DNA of 64,000 bases from JALYNX01 sp963749415. GTDB taxonomy: Bacteria > Actinomycetota > Acidimicrobiia > Spongiisociales > ZC4RG35. The translations under genes and the position numbers were made by a program. Numbering within the stretch: the stretch's first letter is position 1; the number at the start of each line of letters is the position of its first letter. Positions 7,453-16,245 of the stretch are shown in pieces. Under the pieces are notes generated by a model. That model was not told the DNA's origin. It saw nothing but the letters and a program-made list of their open reading frames with translations, and made no database searches. The stretch is taken from positions 186,001 through 250,000 of the forward strand of contig CAVVMG010000001.1 in the NCBI GenBank assembly GCA_963749415.1, written 5' to 3'.

Positions 7453-8562
7453 TCAATCCCCTCGCTTGGCCTTGACCTCCACCGGGACCCGCTGAATGGC
7501 GTTGACCTGATAGCCCCGGGCGTTCCAGATCGGCTGGTCAGGTTGGGTGTTCCCGGCGGCGTCGGTGGCGCGAGAACACAAAACCGCTCGGCCCGGGCTC
7601 GCCTCCCAGTTGAATGACCAACCTCTCCAGCCGTGCTCGGCGCCGGAATCGGCGAGGGACGCCCGGTCCCAGCTGTCACCGCCGTCGGTACTCACCTCCA
7701 CAGTCACCACCTCGCCGTACCCCGACCAGGCCCGGCCGGAGAGCGCCACTGGCCCGGCCTCGACCATCCGGGCCCGGGTCAGAAAATCGGGGATCCCGGG
7801 CGGCACCATGAGGCTCCGAGGGAGAACACGGGTCACTGGCGCGCCGGTCTCCTCACCGACACGCATCCGGTAGGCGCGGCCCTGCTGATACCCGTCGAAT
7901 GCCGTCGTGGTTGCGGTGATCCGGCTCAACCATTTGACGCTTGCCATCCCGTACCAATCAGGAACGACGAGCCGCAACGGGAACCCGTGTTGGGGGGGCA
8001 ATTGCTCCCCATTCATCCGATGGGCCAGGATCACATCGGGACGGAGAGCTTCGGCCAGGGGCAGGCTCCGCTGGAATTGCTGCTCCACTCCGCCATCGAT
8101 CCCGCGGTCGGCACCCGTGAATACCACTTCGATTGTCCCCTCCTGGATCCGTGCTGTGTCCAGGACGTCCGAGAGCCTGACACCGGTCCACTCCGCCTGG
8201 CCCACCGCCTCGAACAACCAGGGCTGCCCTGCGGGCCGCGGCTCGAGCCGGGCACGCCCGTTTCCGGCGCACTCCAGGACGACCGGGATCGTCATGGTCG
8301 GCATCGCAGCCAGATCGGCCAGCGTGAGCGTGACCGGATTCCCGACCGACCCGTCGATGATCAGCTTCCAAGCTCGGGGATCGATCAGCGGGATGTCGAA
8401 GTGGGTCAGCAAGAAATGGAGGCCGAGGGGGGTGACGTCATAGCTCAGCGCTTCGAGAGGCAACCCGTGATTGCGGGTCGCCAATTGGAGCTCTTCCCTG
8501 GTTGGGCCCTCTTCAGTGACCGCCATCACCACCTCGTCGAGTGGAGCGTACGCTTGGCTCAT
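7453..8562 (-). CDS. Sulfite-oxidase-type molybdopterin oxidoreductase
   Basis: A 369-residue enzyme of the sulfite oxidase family. Residues about 40-220 are the molybdopterin domain with the Mo-ligating cysteine in VVLECAGNGRARLEPRP, followed by the pterin-contact stretch LPPQHGFPLRLVVPDWYGMASVKWL. Residues about 255-365 are the Mo-co oxidoreductase dimerisation domain. There is no haem or N-terminal signal peptide of obvious type, so it may be cytoplasmic. Sulfite to sulfate is the classic reaction, but the family also has other substrates, so the substrate is open. ATG 8562 is the first methionine that keeps the domain whole. A molybdate importer lies at 24-27 kb. It is divergent from the DGPF gene. 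Confidence 0.85.
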   Translation of the reverse strand: MSQAYAPLDEVVMAVTEEGPTREELQLATRNHGLPLEALSYDVTPLGLHFLLTHFDIPLIDPRAWKLIIDGSVGNPVTLTLADLAAMPTMTIPVVLECAGNGRARLEPRPAGQPWLFEAVGQAEWTGVRLSDVLDTARIQEGTIEVVFTGADRGIDGGVEQQFQRSLPLAEALRPDVILAHRMNGEQLPPQHGFPLRLVVPDWYGMASVKWLSRITATTTAFDGYQQGRAYRMRVGEETGAPVTRVLPRSLMVPPGIPDFLTRARMVEAGPVALSGRAWSGYGEVVTVEVSTDGGDSWDRASLADSGAEHGWRGWSFNWEASPGRAVLCSRATDAAGNTQPDQPIWNARGYQVNAIQRVPVEVKAKRGD

Positions 8563-8583
8563 CCGAGTCCCGATCCAAGAAGC

Positions 8584-8610
8584 TGTCGATCTGGGGCACG
8601 GTGGATCGTC
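8584..8610 (+). promoter_or_regulatory. Candidate ECF42 promoter, copy 1
   Basis: A TGTCGA hexamer (8584-8589), 17 bases, then CGTC (8607-8610), 57 bases before the DGPF gene. The same arrangement (TGTCGA, 17 bases, CGTA) precedes the second DGPF/sigma module. From memory, ECF42 sigma factors recognise TGTCGA at -35 and CG(A/T)C at -10, so this looks autoregulated. Confidence 0.6.
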
Positions 8611-8666
8611 CTTGAGATGACAGCCGCTCCGGCAACTGATGCCGGAGCCTGAGCGAAGGAGGCGCG

Positions 8667-9062
8667 ATGCGCTACCTGTTATTGATCTACAGCCCGCCAT
8701 GGGACCCCTCCTCGGTGACCCCTGAGGAGCAAGCGGCAACTACCGAGGAATGGGCCGGGTTCACAGGCGATCTGGTGAAGCGCGGCGTCATGGAAGCTGG
8801 TGAGGCGCTGGAGGGCATCGAGACCGCGACCACCGTTCGGGTCAACGATGGTGACGTCCTGACGACTGACGGGCCTTTTGCGGAAACCGCAGAGGTGCTC
8901 GGCGGTTTCTACATGCTCAAGGTGAAGGATCTCGACGAGGCGATCGGGATTGCCGCCGCCTGCCCCGGCGCCAAGACCGGGTCGATCGAGCTGCGCCCGA
9001 TCATGGAATTCGGTGATGAGTACCAGCAGGCCGTCGAGGAGCGAGCAGGCATCGCTGGCTGA
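8667..9062 (+). CDS. DGPF (YCII-related) protein
   Basis: A 131-residue YCII-related protein with the hallmark motif DGPF (TTDGPFAETAEVLGGFYML). It begins MRYLLLIYSPPWD, the usual ferredoxin-like first strand. The function of DGPF proteins is unknown; they are known chiefly as the targets and partners of ECF42 sigma factors. The ATG has GAAGGAGG upstream. The sigma factor gene starts within its last 47 bases. The candidate ECF42 promoter at 8584-8610 would drive both. Confidence 0.9.
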   Translation: MRYLLLIYSPPWDPSSVTPEEQAATTEEWAGFTGDLVKRGVMEAGEALEGIETATTVRVNDGDVLTTDGPFAETAEVLGGFYMLKVKDLDEAIGIAAACPGAKTGSIELRPIMEFGDEYQQAVEERAGIAG

Positions 9063-10329
9063 GGGAGAACTCGCGGACGGATCCTTCGAGGCGGTCGCCG
9101 CCCGGCTCTACAGGGAGGTGTGGGGTCGGGCCGTAGCCGCGTTGATGCGGGCCACCGGCGACCTCGATCTCGCCGAGGAAGCCGTGCAAGAGGCCTGGAT
9201 GGTGGCACTTGCCAGGTGGCCCGAAGCTGGCATGCCCGACGATCCTTTGGCCTGGTTGGTCCGGACCGCCCACAACAAGGCGATCGATCAGCTTCGCCGT
9301 CAGCAGCGTTTCACCCAACGCCAGCATTTGCTAGTCGACCTGCCCATGAATACCGACCCGTTCGATGACTTCGACGAGTCGAGCATCGTCGACGACCGCC
9401 TTCGTCTGATGTTCACCTGTTGTCATCCGGCGCTGGCGACCGAATCGAGCGTGGCCCTGACGCTGCGCGCCCTCGGAGGGCTGACCACCGCTGAGATCTC
9501 GGCCGCCTTCTTGGTGCCCGAGACCACGATGGCGCAGCGCCTGGTCCGAGCAAAGCGCAAGATCAAGGTCGCAGGGATCCCCTTCGCCATCCCACCGGAC
9601 CACCTCCTCCCCGAACGGCTTGGCGCCCTCCTCGCGGTCATCTACCTGATTTTCAACGAGGGTTATGCCGCCTCCTCCGGGGAAAACCTGATCCGCAGCG
9701 AGCTCAGCTCGGAGGCGATCCGGCTGGCCAGAGTCACCCACGACCTGATGCCGGACGAGCCCGAGGTCGAAGCGCTGCTTGCCCTGATGCTGCTTCATGA
9801 TTCCCGCCGCGACACCCGGATCGACGCCTCAGGCAACCTGGTCCTCATGAAAGACCAGGACCGCTCCCGATGGGACCGGGAGGCGATCGACGACGGCCTG
9901 ACTCATCTCGAGGCCGCGCTGCGTCGCGGCGGACCCGGCCCGGGCCCCTACGCCCTGCAAGCTGCGATCGCCGCCAAGCACGCCGATGCCTCGTCGTTCG
10001 AGAAGACCGACTGGGCCGAGGTGGTCACGCTCTTCGACCTGCTGCTCACGGTCACCGGCTCTCCCGTGGTGGCCCTCAATCGGGCAGCGGCTGTTGCCAT
10101 GCGCGATGGCCCGGGCCCGGCGTTGGCGATAGTCGATGATTTGAGCGCTGACCCCAGGCTGGAACGACACCATCTCCTCCACTCGACCCGAGCCGAGCTC
10201 CTGAGTCGCTTGGGTGAGCGTGACCAGGCGCTCGCCGCCTACCGACGAGCTCTGGACCTGGACCAGAACACCACCGAACGACGGTTCGTGGAGCGAAGGA
10301 TCGAAGAGCTCGAGTCGGTGGGTGATTGA
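9016..10329 (+). CDS. ECF42-type RNA polymerase sigma factor with C-terminal TPR-like domain
   Basis: A 437-residue sigma factor. The first 190 residues hold region 2 (LDLAEEAVQEAWMVALARWP, WLVRTAHNKAIDQLRRQQ), then MFTCCHPAL and region 4 (GGLTTAEISAAFLVPETTMAQRLVRAKRKIK). The remaining 240 residues are the long C-terminal extension (DUF6596/TPR-like; LLAVIYLIFNEGY, ending RRALDLDQNTTERRFVERRIEEL) that defines group ECF42. These sigma factors lack a separate anti-sigma factor and the extension is thought to control activity. ATG 9016 is chosen because it keeps the N-terminus and overlaps the DGPF gene as in the second module. It converges with rhaM, five bases away. Confidence 0.88.
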   Translation: MSTSRPSRSEQASLAEGELADGSFEAVAARLYREVWGRAVAALMRATGDLDLAEEAVQEAWMVALARWPEAGMPDDPLAWLVRTAHNKAIDQLRRQQRFTQRQHLLVDLPMNTDPFDDFDESSIVDDRLRLMFTCCHPALATESSVALTLRALGGLTTAEISAAFLVPETTMAQRLVRAKRKIKVAGIPFAIPPDHLLPERLGALLAVIYLIFNEGYAASSGENLIRSELSSEAIRLARVTHDLMPDEPEVEALLALMLLHDSRRDTRIDASGNLVLMKDQDRSRWDREAIDDGLTHLEAALRRGGPGPGPYALQAAIAAKHADASSFEKTDWAEVVTLFDLLLTVTGSPVVALNRAAAVAMRDGPGPALAIVDDLSADPRLERHHLLHSTRAELLSRLGERDQALAAYRRALDLDQNTTERRFVERRIEELESVGD

Positions 10330-10334
10330 GCTAA

Positions 10335-10655
10335 TCAGTCGAGGTGGAACACCTCGACCAGCTCCTCCATCATCCGGTCGGCCTCCTCGCCCGACCCCTC
10401 GAAGAAGGGGGCCATCTCTGCCTGCCAGCGGGAATTGACCTCTTCTTGCGACATCCTCTCGAGCGCCTCCGCGAATGTCCCAACCGCCTCCACGTACCCA
10501 AACAGAAGGCCGTCATCTCGCATGAACAAGGAATAGTTGTGCCAGCCGGTGCGACTCAAGGCGTCGAGCATCTCGGGCCAGACGTCACGGTGTCGTCGCT
10601 GGTACTCGTCGATCATGTCCTGCCTGACCTTGAGGACGAATCCGACCCGGGTCAT
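10335..10655 (-). CDS. rhaM: L-rhamnose mutarotase
   Basis: A 106-residue RhaM-type enzyme that interconverts alpha and beta anomers of L-rhamnose. It shows the family pattern: an N-terminal GFVLKVRQDMIDEYQRRHRDVWPEML with the catalytic-pocket histidine in RRHRDVWPEM, GWHNYSLFM and a C-terminal tail with FHLD. Length is as expected (about 104). It is the last gene of the rhamnose operon, 13 bases after the DeoR regulator gene. The same operon supplies isomerase, kinase, aldolase and importer, so the assignment is firm. Confidence 0.95.
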   Translation of the reverse strand: MTRVGFVLKVRQDMIDEYQRRHRDVWPEMLDALSRTGWHNYSLFMRDDGLLFGYVEAVGTFAEALERMSQEEVNSRWQAEMAPFFEGSGEEADRMMEELVEVFHLD

Positions 10656-10668
10656 TCAGTCATCCCTT

Positions 10669-11424
10669 CTATGCGAGCTCCACTCGTCCCCGATAGTCAT
10701 CGAGACGCGAGTCGTCGGGATCGAGATCGGTGATCAGCAAATCGAGGTGCTCCAATTCGAACATCCGGGCTTGGGCCCTGGTGCCGAGCTTGGTCTGGTC
10801 GACCGCGAGGATGATCCGGCGGCTGGTTTGGCTGAACGCCCGCTTGACCTCGGACTCCGCAAGGGCGGCCTCCGATGATCCCATTTCGTGGTCCAGAGCA
10901 GCGGCAGAGCAGACGAACACGTCATACAGGTAGCTCTCCACCGCACGCACCGCCATTGGCCCGACGAGGCTTCCGGTGCGTGGCTCCTGAGTCCCACCGC
11001 TCAGAGTGGCGGTGATCCCGGGCTTGCCCACCAACGCGCTGAAGGTGTCCAGGCCGTTGCTCACCACGACCAGATCCCGAGCCATCTCCAGCGAAGCAGC
11101 GAGCCGATAGATCGTGGTCGAGGCATCGAAGGCAATCGTCCCGCTCACCGGGAGTAGTGGCAGCAATTTCTCGGCGATCTTCGCCTTGGCGCGGGCGTTG
11201 TGCCGGTGCCGCTGGGCAAAGGGCTCGGGGCCGAGCGCCAGAGCCCCGCCCCTGACCCGGCGCGCCACGCCCAGGGCCTCGAGCTCGTCGAGATCGCGCC
11301 GGATGGTCATCTCACTGACCCCGAAGTCGGCGGCGAGCTCATCGATCCGCACCGCCCCGCGCTCAGAGATCAGGTCCCGGACCACGCCGAGCCGCTCCTC
11401 GGGGCTCTTGAAGCTCCTGCTCAT
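10669..11424 (-). CDS. DeoR-family regulator of rhamnose genes
   Basis: A 251-residue DeoR/GlpR-type repressor. The N-terminal helix-turn-helix is RIDELAADFGVSEMTIRRDLDELEALG, the classic DeoR signature, followed by GVARRVRGGAL. The C-terminal sugar-phosphate sensor domain holds TIAFDASTTIYRLA and VDQTKLG. It would bind a phosphorylated sugar of the pathway, for example rhamnulose-1-phosphate; that is an inference. Its ATG overlaps the rhaB stop (ATGA). Likely targets are the two GTGTAACAT-N11-TAAC elements at 16160-16183 and 21126-21149. Confidence 0.88.
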   Translation of the reverse strand: MSRSFKSPEERLGVVRDLISERGAVRIDELAADFGVSEMTIRRDLDELEALGVARRVRGGALALGPEPFAQRHRHNARAKAKIAEKLLPLLPVSGTIAFDASTTIYRLAASLEMARDLVVVSNGLDTFSALVGKPGITATLSGGTQEPRTGSLVGPMAVRAVESYLYDVFVCSAAALDHEMGSSEAALAESEVKRAFSQTSRRIILAVDQTKLGTRAQARMFELEHLDLLITDLDPDDSRLDDYRGRVELA

Positions 11425-12773
11425 GCCACTCTCGTCTCCCCGGTCGTGTCCAGCCAGCGCCGGCCCTCGGCGACATCTGCGAACCGTCCCAGAGCGATGC
11501 CCTGGGCCATTGCGTTGCCCAACGCAGTCGCCTCCGGCGATCCCCGGACGACAGTCAGCCCGGTGCGCTCAGCGAGGAGCTCATTCAGGAGGGCGACCCG
11601 GGCCCCGCCACCCACCACCGCGATCCGGCTCAGCCTCTCCCCGGTGATCGAGGCGATCTGATCGACGACGCCGGCCACCCCGCCGACGATCGATTCGAGC
11701 ACACTGCGCACGACCATGCTGCGGGGAGCATCACGGGACAGCTGAGCTGCCTCTCGCACCTCTTGCTCCATGTTCCCGGTGGAGAGGAAGCGGGCATCAC
11801 CTGCATCGAAGGTCGCCACCGGCTCCCGCACGGACAAAGCTTCCTCGAGAAGAGTCTCGATCGGAGGGTCGCCCCAACCGCTTCGACACTGATCGAGTAT
11901 CCAGAGCCCGATCACGTTCTTCAAGAACCGGATCCCACCGAATGCCCCAGCCTCGTTCGAGAAGTTGGCCTCACGTGCGGCAGCGGAGGTGTCAACGTGA
12001 TCCCGCTCGATGCCGACCAACACCCAGGTTCCTGTCGAGACGAAGACATTGCCCGGGCCGGCTCCGGGCATGCCCAGGAAGGCCGAGGCAGTGTCGTGAC
12101 TCCCCACAAGGTGGACGGGCACGCCTTGCCAGGTCCCGGCCCGTGTCCCGGCAGGCAAAACCTCGGGGAAGAGTGATCGCTCGAGGTGCAGGTCCGCGAT
12201 GATCTTCGAATCCCAATCCCCGGTTCGGGCGTCCATCAATCCAGTTGTCGACGCGTTGGAGCGTTCGGCACCCTCGAATCCAATGAGGTGATGGACCAAG
12301 AGATCAGGAAGGAGCATCACCCGGGCCGATCGTCTCAGCTCGTCGCGGTCGTGGAGCGCCAGTTGGAAGATGGTGTTGATTCCCATGAGCTGGATGCCGG
12401 TGACCTGATAGAGGTGGTCGACGCCGACTCCGTCGGCGATGGCCCCCCAATCTGCGGTGCGGGCATCCCGATATGAGTACGGGGGCGCCACGAGCTCGCC
12501 ACGGCCGTCCACCAGCCCGTAGTCGACCCCCCAGCCATCCACCCCGATCGAGGCCACCGGCCCGCTGGTGAGTCCTTTCCTGAGGCCGATCTCGACCTCA
12601 GAGACGATCCGGCTCCAGTCCCAACGTAACGAGCCCTTCGAGTCGGCCTTCGGCGCGTGCTGATACCTGTGCAGTACCTCGACCTGCGGATCCGTGACAT
12701 CGAGGTCGATCGCGCCGACCCGGACCGAGGTTGCGCCCAGGTCGACCGCCAGCACCCGGGCCGATCCGGTCAC
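11421..12773 (-). CDS. rhaB: L-rhamnulokinase
   Basis: A 450-residue FGGY-family kinase that phosphorylates L-rhamnulose to L-rhamnulose-1-phosphate with ATP. It starts with the phosphate-1 motif VLAVDLGATSVRVGAI. Sugar contacts lie in GVDGWGVDYGLVD, and the C-terminal ATPase lobe has VSTGTWVLVGIE and RIAVVGGGARVALLNELLAERTGL. Length fits. Start and stop overlap the neighbours by ATGA at both ends (isomerase upstream, DeoR gene downstream), which shows tight coupling in the rhamnose operon. Confidence 0.93.
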   Translation of the reverse strand: MTGSARVLAVDLGATSVRVGAIDLDVTDPQVEVLHRYQHAPKADSKGSLRWDWSRIVSEVEIGLRKGLTSGPVASIGVDGWGVDYGLVDGRGELVAPPYSYRDARTADWGAIADGVGVDHLYQVTGIQLMGINTIFQLALHDRDELRRSARVMLLPDLLVHHLIGFEGAERSNASTTGLMDARTGDWDSKIIADLHLERSLFPEVLPAGTRAGTWQGVPVHLVGSHDTASAFLGMPGAGPGNVFVSTGTWVLVGIERDHVDTSAAAREANFSNEAGAFGGIRFLKNVIGLWILDQCRSGWGDPPIETLLEEALSVREPVATFDAGDARFLSTGNMEQEVREAAQLSRDAPRSMVVRSVLESIVGGVAGVVDQIASITGERLSRIAVVGGGARVALLNELLAERTGLTVVRGSPEATALGNAMAQGIALGRFADVAEGRRWLDTTGETRVA

Positions 12774-14065
12774 AGGCCGGTGGCCACCGAAGCGAGGCCC
12801 CGCTCCTCGATCTTGGCCTGTCGGTATCCCAGGTCGCGGTAGGCCCGAAGTGGGTCGATGGCTCCACCCTTTCGACGCCTCGCCTCCGCGATCAAGGGCC
12901 GGACGTCGAGCCGGAACGCATCTTGCAGGGTCTCCTGGGCCAGAGTGGCGTCGTTGTCGGCTTGGGCCTGCCTCAGGGACTCACGGTCGACGAGCAAGGC
13001 TTGGGCATAGGCGATGGAGACGGCCTCGGTGGACTGGATCAGGTCCTCCAACGGGTCCTTGATGTTGTGGCTCTGATCGATCATGTAGGCGAGTGCAGGG
13101 AGCCGCCCTTCTCCTGCTCTCAGGAGCTCACAGAAGATCAGAAACAGCTGGAACGGCTTGATGGAGCCTGTGGTCAGGTCGTCGTCGCCGTATTTCGAGT
13201 CGTTGAAGTGGAACCCGCCCAGGCGGCCAACCATGGCGAGCCGGCTCACCACCTGTTCGATGTTGGCGTTGGGAAGGTGGTGGCCGAGGTCCACCAGGCA
13301 TGACGCCTTGGGCCCGGCGGCCTGAGCAAGGAGTAGGGAGGAGCCCCAGTCGTTGTTGACAGTTGCATAGAACGCCGGCTCATACGGTTTGTGCTCGGTG
13401 TACATCTGCCATCCGTCGGGGAGATGGTCATGAATGGCCCGCAGCCCATCGGCAACCCGCTCGAACTGGTCGGTCAGGTCGGCCTGTCCGGGGTGGTTGA
13501 TCCCGTCGGCGAGCCAGACTGTGAGGGCGTTGGACCCCAACTCGACCCCGAGGTCGATGACATACTGGTTGTGCTCGACCGCCACCCGCCGCACCGCCGG
13601 GTCGACATTGGCCAGGCTCCCGAATTTGTATGTGTGGGCGCCGAACGCGGTGGTGGATGGGTTGTCTTGGAAGGTGTTCGAGTTCATGGCGTCGAACCGG
13701 ACGGATCGAGCATCGGCGTACTCGCGGAGAGCAATCGGGTCGTCGGGGTCGTCCCATGGAACGTGCAACGAGATCGAGTGGTTGCTCGACGTGAGTGCGT
13801 CGAGGGCGGCCACATCGTCGATCTTCTCTTCGGTCGTGCGCGGCTCTCCCCCGATCGGAAAGCGCCCGAATCTGGTGCCACCGGTTCCCACCGCCCACGA
13901 CGGTGCCGCGACCGAGAACGTGGACAGCGCATCGATCACCGCTTCGGTCGAGATGCCGCCCCGCTCCCCGAGGCGCTCGGAGAGGTGGCCGACCTCTGAC
14001 GCCAGTGACGACTCCCGGGTCTTGTTGATCTCCTGTATCCGGTCTCTGTCGATCATCATCGGCAC
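12770..14065 (-). CDS. rhaI: L-rhamnose isomerase, RhaI type
   Basis: A 431-residue TIM-barrel isomerase converting L-rhamnose to L-rhamnulose, of the Pseudomonas stutzeri/RhaI type rather than E. coli RhaA. Metal and substrate residues are visible in YTEHKPYEPAFY, CLVDLGHHLPNANIEQVV and GFHFNDSKYGDDDLTTGSI. ATG 14065 and ATG 14059 are both possible; GAGATGAGGTG lies upstream. It is six bases downstream of the bifunctional aldolase gene and overlaps rhaB. Confidence 0.92.
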   Translation of the reverse strand: MPMMIDRDRIQEINKTRESSLASEVGHLSERLGERGGISTEAVIDALSTFSVAAPSWAVGTGGTRFGRFPIGGEPRTTEEKIDDVAALDALTSSNHSISLHVPWDDPDDPIALREYADARSVRFDAMNSNTFQDNPSTTAFGAHTYKFGSLANVDPAVRRVAVEHNQYVIDLGVELGSNALTVWLADGINHPGQADLTDQFERVADGLRAIHDHLPDGWQMYTEHKPYEPAFYATVNNDWGSSLLLAQAAGPKASCLVDLGHHLPNANIEQVVSRLAMVGRLGGFHFNDSKYGDDDLTTGSIKPFQLFLIFCELLRAGEGRLPALAYMIDQSHNIKDPLEDLIQSTEAVSIAYAQALLVDRESLRQAQADNDATLAQETLQDAFRLDVRPLIAEARRRKGGAIDPLRAYRDLGYRQAKIEERGLASVATGL

Positions 14066-14071
14066 CTCATC

Positions 14072-16120
14072 TCAACGTAGGAACGCCGGGGCCACCCCAC
14101 TATCGACCGGGATGATCAATCCGGTGGTCCTGCTCAGAGTTCCTTCCACGAGCGCGCTGGCGGCTGCCGCCACATGCTCCGGCAACACCTCCTGTTTGAG
14201 CAAAGTCCGCCCCGCGTAGAACCGACCGAGCTCTTCCTCGGGCACACCGTAGACCTTGGCCCTGTCCGCTCCCCATCCGCCGGCGAAGATCCCCGAGCCC
14301 TGGACCACACCATCGGGATTGATCCCATTCACCCGGATGCCATGTTCACCCAGCTCTGCAGCGAGCAACCGGACCTGGTGCGCCTGGCTCGCCTTGGCCG
14401 ATCCGTAGGCGAGATTGTTGGGCCCCGCCACCACAGCGTTCTTGCTCACGATGTAGATGATGTCGCCGCCGCGGCCCTGGGCGATCATCGCGGCGGCCGC
14501 GTGCTTGGAGACGAGAAACGAGCCTTTGGCCATGACATCGTGCTGGGTGTCCCAATCCTCCTCGGTCGTTTCCAGGAGGCTCTTGGACCGGGAGAGCCCG
14601 GCGTTGTTTATCACCAGGTCGATTCCACCGAATGCGGCCACGGCCTGATCGACCGCCGACTGCACCGCGTCGGCAGAGGTCACATCGGCTTCGACTGCGA
14701 TCGCGATGTCCAACGACCCCAATTCCTCAGCCGTTGCTCGAGCGTTCTCGATGTTGAGGTCGACCACGACCACGACTGCGCCAGACGCGGCGAACCTCTG
14801 GGCGATCGCCCGGCCGATTCCCGAACCGGCGCCGGTGACCAGAGCGACTTTCCCCGTGAGCGGCTTGGGGGCAGGCCGCCTTCGGAGTTTGAGCTCCTCG
14901 AGCATCCAATACTCGACACGGAACTTCTCCCCCTCCGCCACCGGGGTGTAGGTGGAAACCGACTCTGCACCACGGATCACGTTGATCGCATTGACGTAGA
15001 ACTCGCCCGCGACCCGTGCCGTTTGGCTGTCGGAACCGAAGCTGAACATGCCGACACCCGGGATTAGGAAGATGGCCGGGTCGGCTCCCCGCATCGGCGG
15101 GGTCTGATCATCGGCGTAGCGCCGGTAGTAGCTCTCGTAATTCTCCCTGTACTCCTCGTGCAGCACCCGGAGCCTTGCCACCTTCTCGGAGATGGGGGCC
15201 GAGGCCTCGAGATCGAGAAGCAATGGCCGGACCTTGGTTCTGATGAAGTGGTCCGGGCAGGAGGTCCCCAAAGGAACGACCCGCGGCGCTGCATCGCGCC
15301 CGATGAAGTCGAGCACCAGGTCCGAGGAGAACCACCTACCCACGACAGGTGACTCCGTTCCCGCCAACCCGCGGATCACGGGTGCGAGCTGCACCGCCTG
15401 GCGGTACCGCTCATCGGGGCCCAAGGGCCCGAACCCCGGGCGCATCTTCCCAAGGGGATCGTGTCGGCCTTCACGCTCCAGAAACTCGGCGGCCCGTTCG
15501 ATCAGCTCGAGGGAGGTCGCCTCACATTCGTCGGAAGTCTCACCCCAGGTGGTGAGCCCGTGCCCTCCGAGGACGACTCCTTTCAGATGCGGCTCCCGTT
15601 CGTGCAGCGCCGAGATCTCGAGAGCCAACTCGAACCCGGGTCGGCGCCAGGGCACCCACGCCACCTCGTCTCCAAAGCATCGCTTGGTCAACTCCTCGCC
15701 GTCCGCGGCGGCAGCAAGAGCTATCACCGAGTCGGGATGAAGATGATCGACATGCGCCGGTTCGAGCAGGGCATGCATCGAGGTGTCGATGCTCGGGGCC
15801 GACCCGATCGGGCCGAGCCCGCAGAAGTCGAGGAGTTGATGCATCTCGTCTTCGTGCTCAGGGCCTCGATAGACCGAGCGCAGAGCGCGAAGCCGGTCCA
15901 GGCTCAACATGGAGAGGCCATCCGGCGTGAGCGTCCCGAGGTCACCCCCTGACCCCTTGACCCACATCACGTCGACCTTCTCTCCGGTGGCCGGATCACC
16001 GAAGATGCCCTTGGCCGAGGTGTTGCCACCGCCGTAATTGGTGTTGCGGGGATCAGCCCCCAGCCGATTCGAGCGCGCAATCAGGTCTTTGACGACCGCT
16101 GGCTCATTGCTGGTGCTCAT
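14072..16120 (-). CDS. rhaEW: Bifunctional rhamnulose-1-phosphate aldolase / L-lactaldehyde dehydrogenase
   Basis: A 682-residue two-domain enzyme. Residues about 1-390 are a class II aldolase/adducin domain with the zinc and catalytic stretches HLHPDSVIALAAA and VVLGGHGLTTWGE; it would split rhamnulose-1-phosphate into dihydroxyacetone phosphate and L-lactaldehyde. Residues about 425-682 are a short-chain dehydrogenase with GKVALVTGAGSGIGRAIAQR and the catalytic AYGSAKASQ, which would oxidise lactaldehyde to L-lactate. This fused architecture is known from Bacillus RhaEW (YuxG). L-lactate could then be used by the divergent LldD-type enzyme at 21.2-22.4 kb. A terminator-like hairpin lies between it and rhaS upstream. 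Confidence 0.92.
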   Translation of the reverse strand: MSTSNEPAVVKDLIARSNRLGADPRNTNYGGGNTSAKGIFGDPATGEKVDVMWVKGSGGDLGTLTPDGLSMLSLDRLRALRSVYRGPEHEDEMHQLLDFCGLGPIGSAPSIDTSMHALLEPAHVDHLHPDSVIALAAAADGEELTKRCFGDEVAWVPWRRPGFELALEISALHEREPHLKGVVLGGHGLTTWGETSDECEATSLELIERAAEFLEREGRHDPLGKMRPGFGPLGPDERYRQAVQLAPVIRGLAGTESPVVGRWFSSDLVLDFIGRDAAPRVVPLGTSCPDHFIRTKVRPLLLDLEASAPISEKVARLRVLHEEYRENYESYYRRYADDQTPPMRGADPAIFLIPGVGMFSFGSDSQTARVAGEFYVNAINVIRGAESVSTYTPVAEGEKFRVEYWMLEELKLRRRPAPKPLTGKVALVTGAGSGIGRAIAQRFAASGAVVVVVDLNIENARATAEELGSLDIAIAVEADVTSADAVQSAVDQAVAAFGGIDLVINNAGLSRSKSLLETTEEDWDTQHDVMAKGSFLVSKHAAAAMIAQGRGGDIIYIVSKNAVVAGPNNLAYGSAKASQAHQVRLLAAELGEHGIRVNGINPDGVVQGSGIFAGGWGADRAKVYGVPEEELGRFYAGRTLLKQEVLPEHVAAAASALVEGTLSRTTGLIIPVDSGVAPAFLR

Positions 16121-16159
16121 CGACCCCGGCTCTCAAAGGAGGATCCTGTGCGATCCGTA

Positions 16160-16183
16160 GTTAGATCTCGCATAATGTTACAC
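16160..16183. promoter_or_regulatory. Candidate rhamnose-regulator site, copy 1
   Basis: On the minus strand it reads GTGTAACAT, 11 bases, TAAC, centred about 50 bases before the rhaEW start. The same pattern with the same spacing lies upstream of the importer ATPase gene at 21126-21149 (15 of 24 positions identical). The best candidate binder is the DeoR-family protein of the operon. Confidence 0.5.
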
Positions 16184-16202
16184 GCCCACGGACAGGCTGA
16201 AA

Positions 16203-16242
16203 AGCCGGTTCGGGCCCGGAAGGCCGGGCCCGACTCGGCTGC
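16203..16242 (-). terminator. Terminator-like hairpin after rhaS
   Basis: A perfect 10-bp stem, TCGGGCCCGG / CCGGGCCCGA with an AAGG loop (16211-16220 and 16225-16234), extended by AGCCGG/CTCGGCT flanks. It begins just after the rhaS stop. On the minus strand only a short CTTTT follows. It may reduce read-through from the importer genes into the enzyme genes or protect the rhaS message. Confidence 0.5.
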
Positions 16243-16245
16243 AAT